A stretch of 41,504 nucleotides of DNA from Acidobacteriota bacterium. Its GTDB lineage: Bacteria > Actinomycetota > Acidimicrobiia > Acidimicrobiales > Ilumatobacteraceae. This document shows positions 18,555-24,387 of the stretch, piece after piece. The translations under genes and the position numbers were made by a program. Where the stretch lies: the NCBI GenBank assembly GCA_018970175.1, contig JAGWWV010000017.1, forward strand, positions 1 to 41,504. Direction: 5' to 3'. Position 1 is the first letter of the stretch. Each line of letters opens with the position of its first letter. Below the pieces are notes generated by a model. It did no database searches and was not told the DNA's origin. It worked only from the letters and a program-made list of their open reading frames with translations.

Positions 18555-19348
18555 ACACCACGCAGTTCTCCAACACGCATCTCTCGGCAATGCGGTCGTC
18601 GCGCGCGCTGTCGGCACGCGGCATGCGCAACATGCGTCGCCTGCCGTCGACGTTCATTCCCACTCTCGCGATGCCCATCTTCCAGGCCATCGCATTCTCG
18701 GGAACGTTTTTCGCGATCACCAAACTGCCGGGCTTCCCCACCGACCGCAGCATCAACTGGTACCTGCCCCTCGCGGTCGTCATGGGTTCCGCATTCGCCG
18801 GGGTCGGCCTCGGATTCACCACCATCCGCGACATCGAAACCGGTTTCTTCGACCGGCTGCGCATGTCGCCCACGCCGCGGTCGGCTCTCATCCTCGGATC
18901 ACTCATCATGACGTGGGTCCGCACGGTCATCGTCGTCACGATGGTCGTCATCGTCGGCTTCGGGTTCGGGGCGCGCCTCACCGGCGGCGTCGTTGGCATT
19001 CTGTGTCTCTACGTCGCATCGATCGGCCTCGCCACGGTGTCGGCGGGTTGGGGCCTCGGCATCGCCTACCGCTTCCGCGACATGCGCGGTGCGGCGATCA
19101 TGCAGCTCACGCTGTTTCTCGTGATGTTCCTCTCCAGTGCCCAGACGCCCCTGTACGTCATGACGGGCTGGCTCCACGCCGTCGCCCGGGTGAACCCGGC
19201 CACCAACGTCCTGCGACTGTCGCGCCAGGGATTCCTCGGCGATGTCACGTGGAACGGGGTCTGGGGCGGGCTTTTGGCCCTCGTCGGCGGCTCGATCCTC
19301 ACCCTGACCTTCGCGTACACCGGCCTGCGTGGCCTGGAACGCGATTAG
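18551..19348 (+). CDS. ABC-2 type exporter, permease subunit 2
   Basis: 265-residue ABC-2 family membrane protein, start coupled to the preceding gene by an ATGA overlap. Hydrophobic segments include TFIPTLAMPIFQAIAFSG, IVVTMVVIVGFGFG, LTLFLVMFLSSAQTPLYVM and the C-terminal LLALVGGSILTLTFAYTGL. The loop RDIETGFFDRLRMSPTPR parallels DIENGFFFRLLASPTSR of subunit 1, showing a common origin. It ends LRGLERD, stop; the sequence coding for this tail is duplicated exactly after the stop codon. The third and last gene of the exporter operon, followed by the [2Fe-2S] subunit gene with its own leader. Confidence 0.9.
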   Translation: MNTTQFSNTHLSAMRSSRALSARGMRNMRRLPSTFIPTLAMPIFQAIAFSGTFFAITKLPGFPTDRSINWYLPLAVVMGSAFAGVGLGFTTIRDIETGFFDRLRMSPTPRSALILGSLIMTWVRTVIVVTMVVIVGFGFGARLTGGVVGILCLYVASIGLATVSAGWGLGIAYRFRDMRGAAIMQLTLFLVMFLSSAQTPLYVMTGWLHAVARVNPATNVLRLSRQGFLGDVTWNGVWGGLLALVGGSILTLTFAYTGLRGLERD

Positions 19349-19377
19349 TGGCCTGCGTGGCCTGGAACGCGATTAGT
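19322..19377 (+). repeat. 28-bp perfect tandem duplication spanning the stop of ABC permease 2
   Basis: Unit 1 (19322-19349) and unit 2 (19350-19377) are identical, start with GGCCTGCGTGGCCTGGAACG and end with GATTAGT, and include the TAG stop. Only the first is translated. Within the unit GGCCTG(C/G) is itself repeated. It is the same kind of event as the 24-bp repeat after ftsB. Confidence 0.97.
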
Positions 19378-19430
19378 TCCCCGTCGGCTGGCGGGGGGCG
19401 GGCCGCTTTGGGGCAAGATAGGGGTCACCT

Positions 19431-19449
19431 CGAGACGGGGGACGTCTCG
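19431..19449 (+). promoter_or_regulatory. 7-bp perfect hairpin in the leader of the [2Fe-2S] subunit gene
   Basis: CGAGACG, loop GGGGA, CGTCTCG. It is placed 14 nt before ATG 19464, directly upstream of the AAGAAGGGG ribosome-binding site, and about 6 nt after a TAGGGG hexamer (19419-19424) that could be a -10 box. It may be an operator or a structure that modulates translation initiation. The arm GTCTCG recurs in the large-subunit leader at 14414-14419, without the hairpin. Confidence 0.5.
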
Positions 19450-19463
19450 CAAGAAGGGGAATC

Positions 19464-19925
19464 ATGAAGATCAGCGTCACCGTGAACGGCGAGAAGCGCG
19501 ACAGCGACATCGAACCGCGCACCCTCCTCGTTCAGTACATCCGCGAGAACCTTGAACTCACCGGCACCAACGTCGGTTGCGACACCTCCAGCTGCGGCGC
19601 CTGCTCGATGCACATGAACGGCGAAGCCGTGAAGAGCTGCACCGTCCTCGCCGTTCAGGCCGACGGCTGCGACATCACCACGATCGAAGGTCTCGCCAAG
19701 GGCGACAAGATGCACCCGATGCAGGAAGCGTTCATGCAGAACCACGGCCTGCAGTGCGGTTACTGCACACCGGGCATGGTCATGGCGGCCATTTCACTCC
19801 TCAAGGAAAACCCGAACCCGACCGAGGAAGACGTCCGCATCGGCCTCGAAGGCAACCTCTGCCGTTGCACCGGCTACCACAACATCGTTCAGTCCGTTCT
19901 CGCCTGCGCAAAGGCTGGTAAGTGA
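19464..19925 (+). CDS. Molybdenum hydroxylase [2Fe-2S] subunit (CoxS-like)
   Basis: Electron-transfer subunit of 153 residues that relays electrons from the Mo site to FAD through two iron-sulfur clusters. The N-terminal plant-ferredoxin-like cluster uses C39, C44, C47 and C59 ([16 protein letters not shown], then KSC). The C-terminal four-helix domain uses C98, C101, C133 and C135 ([11 protein letters not shown] and [11 protein letters not shown]). All eight ligands are present and length is typical (about 150-165). The ATG start has a good AAGGGG ribosome-binding site. It is coupled to the FAD subunit (TGATG overlap) and separated from its large subunit by the exporter operon. Confidence 0.95.
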   Translation: MKISVTVNGEKRDSDIEPRTLLVQYIRENLELTGTNVGCDTSSCGACSMHMNGEAVKSCTVLAVQADGCDITTIEGLAKGDKMHPMQEAFMQNHGLQCGYCTPGMVMAAISLLKENPNPTEEDVRIGLEGNLCRCTGYHNIVQSVLACAKAGK

Positions 19926-20749
19926 TGATTCCCGCAGCTTTCGATTACAAGCGCGCCGGTTCCGCAGCCGAGGCCATCAGCCTCGTGTCCGAATACGGCG
20001 ACGACGCCAAGTTCCTCGCCGGTGGCCACTCGCTTCTTCCGCTCATGAAGCTGCGTCTCGCGGCGCCGGGCGTGCTCGTCGACATCGGTCGTCTCACCGA
20101 CCTGTCGTACATCCGCGACGCGGGCGATCACATCGCCATCGGTGCGCTCACGCGCCACATGGACGTCGAGAAGTCACCCGTTCTTGCCCAGCACGTTCCG
20201 CTCCTCGCCTGCGCTGCCGGTCACGTCGGTGACCCGCAGGTACGCCACCGCGGCACCATCGGTGGCTCGATTGCCCACGCCGACCCGGCGTCCGATCTTC
20301 CCGCCACCACGCTCGCCCTCGGCGCCACCTACGTGGTGCAGGGCGCGTCGGGCACGCGCGAAATCGCCGCGAAGGACTTCTACAAGGGCTTCCTCGAAAG
20401 CGCGTTGCGTCCCGACGAGATGCTCACCGAAATCCGCGTTCCCAAGATGCACGGTGCCGGCTGGAGCTTCCAGAAGTTCAACCGCCGCGCACAGGACTGG
20501 GCCATCGTCGGCGTCGCCGCGTGGCGCCGCGGCAGCGAGTCCGGTGTCGGTCTTGTCAACATGGGTTCGACACCCGTCCTCGCCAGCAGCGTCGCATCGG
20601 CCATCGCGTCGGGCGCATCGGTTGCCGATGCCGCACAGAAGGCGTCGGCCGAGGCCGAACCGCAGTCCGACCTCAACGCGACAAGCGATTACCGCAAGCA
20701 CCTCGCATCGGTGCTCGTGCGTCGTGCGCTCGACGAAGCATCAAAGTAA
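19925..20749 (+). CDS. Molybdenum hydroxylase FAD-binding subunit (CoxM-like)
   Basis: 274-residue flavoprotein subunit passing electrons to the quinone pool or another acceptor. The PCMH-type FAD-binding fold shows FLAGGHSLLPLMKLRLAAP near residue 33 and the second FAD motif GTIGGSIAHADPASD near residue 112, followed by the CO_deh_flav_C-like domain (MLTEIRVPK, KFNRRAQDWAIVGVAA). The start may be GTG 19922 or ATG 19925; ATG is chosen because homologues begin MIPAAFDY and the TGATG junction gives coupled translation. The 22-nt gap to the next gene suggests the transcript may continue into the PAP2-like gene. Confidence 0.93.
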   Translation: MIPAAFDYKRAGSAAEAISLVSEYGDDAKFLAGGHSLLPLMKLRLAAPGVLVDIGRLTDLSYIRDAGDHIAIGALTRHMDVEKSPVLAQHVPLLACAAGHVGDPQVRHRGTIGGSIAHADPASDLPATTLALGATYVVQGASGTREIAAKDFYKGFLESALRPDEMLTEIRVPKMHGAGWSFQKFNRRAQDWAIVGVAAWRRGSESGVGLVNMGSTPVLASSVASAIASGASVADAAQKASAEAEPQSDLNATSDYRKHLASVLVRRALDEASK

Positions 20750-20771
20750 CCGGGGCATTCTCGTCGCAACA

Positions 20772-21659
20772 GTGAATACCCGGCACCTTCGGGTCGCCGT
20801 CTTTCTCGCCTACTTCGCAGGCTTTGTCTGGTCTGCGTTCGCCTTCGGCCTACCCACCGACCGCATCGCGGTGCTGTTGTGGGTGCTCGGTGGATTCGCG
20901 TGCGGAGCCGTCGGACGCCCCCGGTGGGTGTGGTTCCAGATGCTGCGCGACTTTGCGCTGTTCGTCGCGATGTGGTTCGCGTACGACTACTCGCGTGGAG
21001 TCGCCGACCAACTCGGTTTTCCCGTCAACCACACTCTCCCGCGCGATGTCGACCGGTTCTTGTTCTTCGGCATCGACCCGAACGTGTGGATTCAGGACAA
21101 GTTTTGCGAGGCGTCGTCGGTGCGGTGGTACGACGTGGTTGGTTCACTCATCTACTTCACGCACTTCTGCGTGCCGATGGGGATCGCCGTTGCCCTGTGG
21201 GCGCGCAACCGCGACCGCTGGGTGCAGTACGTCCGCCGCCTCGCAACCGTGTTGTTCCTCGGTGTCGCCACGTTCGTCGTGTTCCCCGCCGCGCCGCCCT
21301 GGATGGTGGCCAAGGAAGGCGGCATGGACCCGATCGCGCGTCCGACGGTGCGCGGCTGGACGCATCTCGGCCTCGACACGGTGTCGCGCGTGATCGAGCG
21401 CGGACGCGAAATCGTGAACCCCGTTGCCGCAGTGCCCAGCCTGCACGTGGCGTTCTCGCTGATCGTCGTTTTGTTCTTCGCCAAGCAGATGCCGAAGTGG
21501 CTGCGGCCCATCGTCGTGGTGTTCCCCGCGTCGATGATGCTGACGCTCGTTTACTTCGGCGAACACTTCGTCTTCGACGGAATTATCGGCGTGGCCTACG
21601 TGCTCATCGCCTTCTGCTTCTGGTCCCACCGCGAACGCACCAAAGGGTTCTCGGTGTGA
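20772..21659 (+). CDS. PAP2-like (inositolphosphotransferase/Aur1-type) membrane protein
   Basis: 295-residue polytopic membrane protein with about six helices. The PAP2 phosphatase/transferase motifs are visible in the second half: FPAAPPWM, then AAVPSLHVAFS (SLH motif) and YFGEHFVFDGIIG (HxxxD catalytic pair). This arrangement is typical of the PAP2_3 group, which includes inositol-phosphoceramide synthase-like enzymes and actinobacterial phosphatidyl transferases. The lipid substrate cannot be told. GTG 20772 is the only plausible start after coxM. The last five codons (KGFSV) and stop lie inside the left arm of the 37-bp inverted repeat, so its 3' end is made of repeat sequence. Confidence 0.82.
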   Translation: MNTRHLRVAVFLAYFAGFVWSAFAFGLPTDRIAVLLWVLGGFACGAVGRPRWVWFQMLRDFALFVAMWFAYDYSRGVADQLGFPVNHTLPRDVDRFLFFGIDPNVWIQDKFCEASSVRWYDVVGSLIYFTHFCVPMGIAVALWARNRDRWVQYVRRLATVLFLGVATFVVFPAAPPWMVAKEGGMDPIARPTVRGWTHLGLDTVSRVIERGREIVNPVAAVPSLHVAFSLIVVLFFAKQMPKWLRPIVVVFPASMMLTLVYFGEHFVFDGIIGVAYVLIAFCFWSHRERTKGFSV

Positions 21660-21679
21660 AATTACCCGCTTTTTGCTAC
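21643..21679 (+). repeat. Left arm of a 37-bp perfect inverted repeat
   Basis: Begins AAGGGTTCTCGGTGTGAAAT and ends CTTTTTGCTAC; its exact reverse complement is at 22063-22099. It includes the last codons and TGA stop of the PAP2-like gene. The arm is part of a 47-nt unit (21648-21694) whose ends TTCTCGGTG and CACCGAGAA pair into a 9-bp stem. Confidence 0.95.
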
Positions 21680-21710
21680 TTCTCGCACCGAGAAACGCAG
21701 GTGTGTCGCT

Positions 21711-22013
21711 TCACTTCACCGTGAACTGGGCCGTCGCGCGTGCGGCAATGTGTGGCGCGACAATTTGGTCACGCACCGCTTCGTGGTCGGGGTGCGACAC
21801 ATAGTCGCGCCAACCTGCCTCGTCGTCGAATTGCGCGACGATCGAAAAGTCCCAGCTCACTTCGGGCTGCGACAAACCAAGGTCGGATCCGATCGTGTAC
21901 GACCGAATTGATGGAACCCGACCCGGCAATGTGCCAAGCGCGGCGGTGATTTCGTCAATCTGGGCAGGAGTAGTCCCAGGCTTCCACTTGAAGAGGACGT
22001 TGTGTACGAACAC
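21711..22013 (-). CDS. Dabb (stress-responsive A/B-barrel) domain protein
   Basis: About 100 residues forming one dimeric alpha/beta-barrel (Dabb) domain. VHNVLFKWKPG at the start, the central PEVSWDFSIVAQFDDEAGW and DYVSHPDHEAVRDQIVAP are the family hallmarks. Members act as small-molecule binders, cyclases or stress proteins; the function here is unknown. GTG 22013 is chosen because homologues begin M-x-x-H-x-V-L-F, and because GAAAGG lies 9 nt upstream. A TTG at 22022 is also in frame but would sit on that ribosome-binding site. The gene is enclosed by the 37-bp inverted repeat and preceded by a 14-bp direct repeat, so it may be a small mobile cassette. Confidence 0.85.
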   Translation of the reverse strand: MFVHNVLFKWKPGTTPAQIDEITAALGTLPGRVPSIRSYTIGSDLGLSQPEVSWDFSIVAQFDDEAGWRDYVSHPDHEAVRDQIVAPHIAARATAQFTVK

Positions 22014-22026
22014 GGTCAGCAACCTT

Positions 22027-22057
22027 TCATTTCTCGGAGCCTGTCATTTCTCGGAGC
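22027..22057 (-). repeat. 14-bp direct repeat (17-bp period) upstream of the Dabb gene
   Basis: Reading the minus strand, GCTCCGAGAAATGA occurs at 22057-22044 and again at 22040-22027, separated by CAG. Its core CTCCGAGAA resembles the end (CACCGAGAA) of the 47-nt palindromic unit next to it, so it may be a partial duplication of that unit's end. Confidence 0.9.
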
Positions 22058-22062
22058 ATGGT

Positions 22063-22099
22063 GTAGCAAAAAGCGGGTAATTTCACACCGAGAACCCTT
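22063..22099 (-). repeat. Right arm of the 37-bp perfect inverted repeat
   Basis: Exact reverse complement of 21643-21679, ending 10 bp from the stop codon of the SDR gene. The associated 47-nt unit spans 22048-22094 on the minus strand, with a TTCTCGG/CCGAGAA stem. The inner 10 bases differ from the left copy (ACCATGCTCC versus TTCTCGCACC) while pairing is kept for 7 bp. Confidence 0.95.
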
Positions 22100-22114
22100 A
22101 TTGAACCCTTATTG
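22092..22114 (-). repeat. 11-bp tandem duplication at the SDR stop codon
   Basis: GAACCCTTATT occurs twice head to tail (22092-22102, 22103-22113, plus one more matching base). The minus-strand TAA stop of the SDR gene (22109-22111) lies in the second copy. The first copy is shared with the right arm of the inverted repeat. Confidence 0.93.
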
Positions 22115-22855
22115 GAGGCCGGCGTACTGGCCGCCGTCGACGTTCAGGTGTGCACCGGTGATGTATTTCGCCTGCTCGCTCGCAAAGAACGCGCAGATCT
22201 CGCCGAAGTCGCCCGGGTCGCCGAGGAATCCGGCGGGAATACCGAAGGCTTGGGCGGACAACGTGTTGCCCGAGACGTCCTTGATGCGGTCGGTGAGGTG
22301 AATGCCGGGTTGCACCGAGTTCACCGTCACGCCGTCACCCGCAACGTCGCGTGCCAGCGACTTGAGATAACCGGTGACTCCCGCGCGCGCGGTGTTCGAC
22401 AGCGCAAGGTTGGCGATCGGCTGTTTCACCGAGATCGAGGTGATGGCAACGATGCGGCCCCACTTCTGCTCGCGCATGTACGGCAGCGCGACCTGGCACA
22501 TGCCGATGACCGACAACAGGCTCAGCTCGAGTGCAGCAGGATATTTGTCGATCGGGGTGTCGAGCGCGGTTCCGGGCGGCGGGCCGCCGCCATTCGTCAC
22601 CAGAATGTCGACACCGCCAAGAATCTCAATGGCGGCGCGGACGAAGGCCATCGCGGTTTCGTGCGTCGACACGTCGTGCCGAATGCCGATGCAGCCGTGA
22701 CCGACCTTTTCGATTGCACTTTGCAGACGTTGTTCGTCGCGTCCGCAGATGACGACCCGCGCACCGTTGCGCGCCAGGCTGACTGCGGTTGCAAGACCGA
22801 GGCCCGCAGTACCCGCCGCGACAATTGCCCTTTTCCCCGTGATTCCGAGATCCAT
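22109..22855 (-). CDS. SDR-family oxidoreductase lacking the YxxxK motif
   Basis: 248-residue Rossmann-fold protein. The dinucleotide-binding loop is AAGTAGLGLATA (residues 13-24), and NGGGPPPG (88-95) replaces the usual NNAG. ITSISV supplies a candidate catalytic Ser near 140, but the Tyr/Lys pair is replaced by S153 and R157 in ALSNTARAGVTGY. This LSNxxRAGVTG variant, together with GGGPPPG, marks a known FabG-like subgroup with unclear chemistry. Closing PGIHLTDRI and INVDGG-like (LNVDGGQYAG) segments are normal. Its ATG follows a TAAGGT -10 box by 6 nt with no Shine-Dalgarno, so it is probably leaderless. It is divergent from the flavoprotein gene. Confidence 0.88.
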   Translation of the reverse strand: MDLGITGKRAIVAAGTAGLGLATAVSLARNGARVVICGRDEQRLQSAIEKVGHGCIGIRHDVSTHETAMAFVRAAIEILGGVDILVTNGGGPPPGTALDTPIDKYPAALELSLLSVIGMCQVALPYMREQKWGRIVAITSISVKQPIANLALSNTARAGVTGYLKSLARDVAGDGVTVNSVQPGIHLTDRIKDVSGNTLSAQAFGIPAGFLGDPGDFGEICAFFASEQAKYITGAHLNVDGGQYAGLQ

Positions 22856-22861
22856 GTTCCG

Positions 22862-22867
22862 ACCTTA
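22862..22867 (-). promoter_or_regulatory. -10 box (TAAGGT) of the SDR gene, leaderless
   Basis: On the minus strand TAAGGT is followed by cggaac and then the ATG at 22855, a 6-nt gap without a Shine-Dalgarno. Confidence 0.45.
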
Positions 22868-22883
22868 TTCGCCGACCCTGGGG

Positions 22884-22915
22884 TATGGTGAGGTCACTGG
22901 GAAAACGATTCCCGG
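22884..22915 (+). promoter_or_regulatory. -10 box and start-proximal hairpin of the flavoprotein gene
   Basis: TATGGT (22884-22889) is a fair -10 box. It is followed at the expected transcription start by CTGGGAA, loop AACGA, TTCCCGG (22897-22915, one G-T pair), a possible operator or 5' stem-loop. The ribosome-binding region GGTGGGGTGAAAGA follows before ATG 22928. Confidence 0.4.
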
Positions 22916-22927
22916 TGGGGTGAAAGA

Positions 22928-24349
22928 ATGGAAAACCCGGCGATCGATCCGCGTCATCTCGACGCCATCGCCGACGCGGATCCCTATCCGTACTGGTACG
23001 ACGACGCCGACGAGCCCGATGCGAACCCCACCTTGGTGCGCACCGAAAGTTGCGATCTCTGCATCGTCGGCGGCGGCTACACGGGGCTGTGGACGGCCAT
23101 CATCGCAAAGGAACGCGACCCGTCGCGCGACATCATCCTCATCGACGCCAACCAAGTGGGCTCGGCAGCAAGCGGTCGCAACGGCGGCTTCATGGAGGCC
23201 TCGCTGACGCACGGAATCGCCAACGCCCAACAGCGCTTCCCCGACGAGGTTCCGGCCCTCGAAGAACTCGGCCTGCAGAACCTCAACGAGATCGAATCGG
23301 CGATCCGTCGCTACAACATCGACTGCGACTTCGAACGTACGGGCGTCATCGACGTTGCAACGACGTCCCATCCGTCGTCGTACGGCGACGAGATGCGCGA
23401 GGACTACCAACAATTGCGCTCGCTCGGCCACAACGTCGAATGGCTCGACCGCGAAGCAATGCAGGCGCAGATCCACTCGCCCACCTACGTCGGCGGCCTG
23501 TGGCGAAAGGAACGTGCGGCGCTCGTCGACCCGGCACGGCTTGCCTGGGGCCTGAAGCGCGTCGCCGAATCGCTGGGCGTGCGAATCTTCGAAGACACGA
23601 AGGCCACCGCGATCGAACGCGACGGAGTCGGGGTTCTCGTCGAAACGTCCCTCGGACGGGTGCGCGCGGGCAAGGTCGCGCTGTGCACCAATGCGTTCAA
23701 GCCGCTTCTCAAGCGCCTCGGCCACTACATCGTGCCCGTCTACGACTACTGCATGGTCACCGAACCGTTGTCCGACGAGCAGCTGGACTCCATCGGCTGG
23801 GCGAATCGTCAGGGGCTCTCCGACATTCCGAACCAGTTCCACTACTACCGACTCACCGCCGACAACCGAATTCTGTGGGGTGGCTACGACGCGGTGTACT
23901 ACTTCCGCGGCAAGGTGAATGCGGAACTCGAATCGCGCCCCGAATCATGGGCGCTGCTGTCGCGACACTTCTTCGAGACCTTCCCGCAACTCGCCGACGT
24001 TCGCTTCACTCACATGTGGGGCGGCGCCATCGACACGTGCACGCGGTTCACCGTTTTTTGGGGTCGCGCGATGGGCGGTCGCGTTGCCTATGCCCTTGGT
24101 TACACGGGACTCGGCACCGGGTCGTCGCGCTTCGGCGGCGAAGTTCTCCTCGACCTGCTCGACGGCCGGCGCAGCAAGGCCACGTCCACCAAGTTCGTCC
24201 AGGACAAGCCCCTGCCCTTCCCGCCCGAACCGTTCCGCTTCATCGGCATCCAGGCCACGCGTTGGTCGATGCGCCACGAAGACAAGACCGGCAACCGAAA
24301 CCTCTGGTTGCGCTCCCTCGATCGTCTCGGACTTGGATTCGACTCGTAA
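22928..24349 (+). CDS. DAO-type FAD-dependent oxidoreductase (gamma-glutamylputrescine oxidase-like)
   Basis: 473-residue flavoprotein. After about 40 N-terminal residues (DPYPYWYDDADEP, common in this family) comes the FAD-binding CDLCIVGGGYTGLWTAIIAK near residue 45 and the GSAASGRNGGFMEASLTHG loop, a DAO/PuuB-like signature. The C-terminal FAD-contacting region reads AYALGYTGLGTGSSRFGGEV. Relatives oxidise secondary amines or amino acids; the substrate is not deducible. ATG 22928 has a purine-rich ribosome-binding site (GGGGTGAAAGA). The stop codon TAA sits in the loop of a GACTC/GAGTC hairpin (24341-24354), and a degenerate copy of this end forms the promoter region of the next gene. Length is about normal. 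Confidence 0.87.
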   Translation: MENPAIDPRHLDAIADADPYPYWYDDADEPDANPTLVRTESCDLCIVGGGYTGLWTAIIAKERDPSRDIILIDANQVGSAASGRNGGFMEASLTHGIANAQQRFPDEVPALEELGLQNLNEIESAIRRYNIDCDFERTGVIDVATTSHPSSYGDEMREDYQQLRSLGHNVEWLDREAMQAQIHSPTYVGGLWRKERAALVDPARLAWGLKRVAESLGVRIFEDTKATAIERDGVGVLVETSLGRVRAGKVALCTNAFKPLLKRLGHYIVPVYDYCMVTEPLSDEQLDSIGWANRQGLSDIPNQFHYYRLTADNRILWGGYDAVYYFRGKVNAELESRPESWALLSRHFFETFPQLADVRFTHMWGGAIDTCTRFTVFWGRAMGGRVAYALGYTGLGTGSSRFGGEVLLDLLDGRRSKATSTKFVQDKPLPFPPEPFRFIGIQATRWSMRHEDKTGNRNLWLRSLDRLGLGFDS

Positions 24350-24387
24350 GAGTCGGGGAACACAGGTTTGACTCGTAGGCTTTCGGG
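24338..24387 (+). repeat. Degenerate tandem duplication between flavoprotein stop and coxD start
   Basis: TTCGACTCGTAAGAGTCGGGG (24338-24358) is followed 29 nt later by TTTGACTCGTAGGCTTTCGG plus GG (24367-24388). The GACTCGTA core is identical, TAA becomes TAG, and both copies end in TCGGGG. The second copy contains TAGGCT (24376-24381), 6 nt before the GTG start at 24388. Confidence 0.6.
24376..24381 (+). promoter_or_regulatory. -10 box (TAGGCT) of coxD, leaderless
   Basis: TAGGCT with a 6-nt gap (ttcggg) to the GTG at 24388 and no Shine-Dalgarno. The hexamer lies in the duplicated copy of the upstream gene's end. Confidence 0.45.

Noticed and set aside
21643-22099. Complete insertion sequence
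   Set aside because: The enclosed gene is a Dabb protein; no transposase and no clear target duplication flank the arms.
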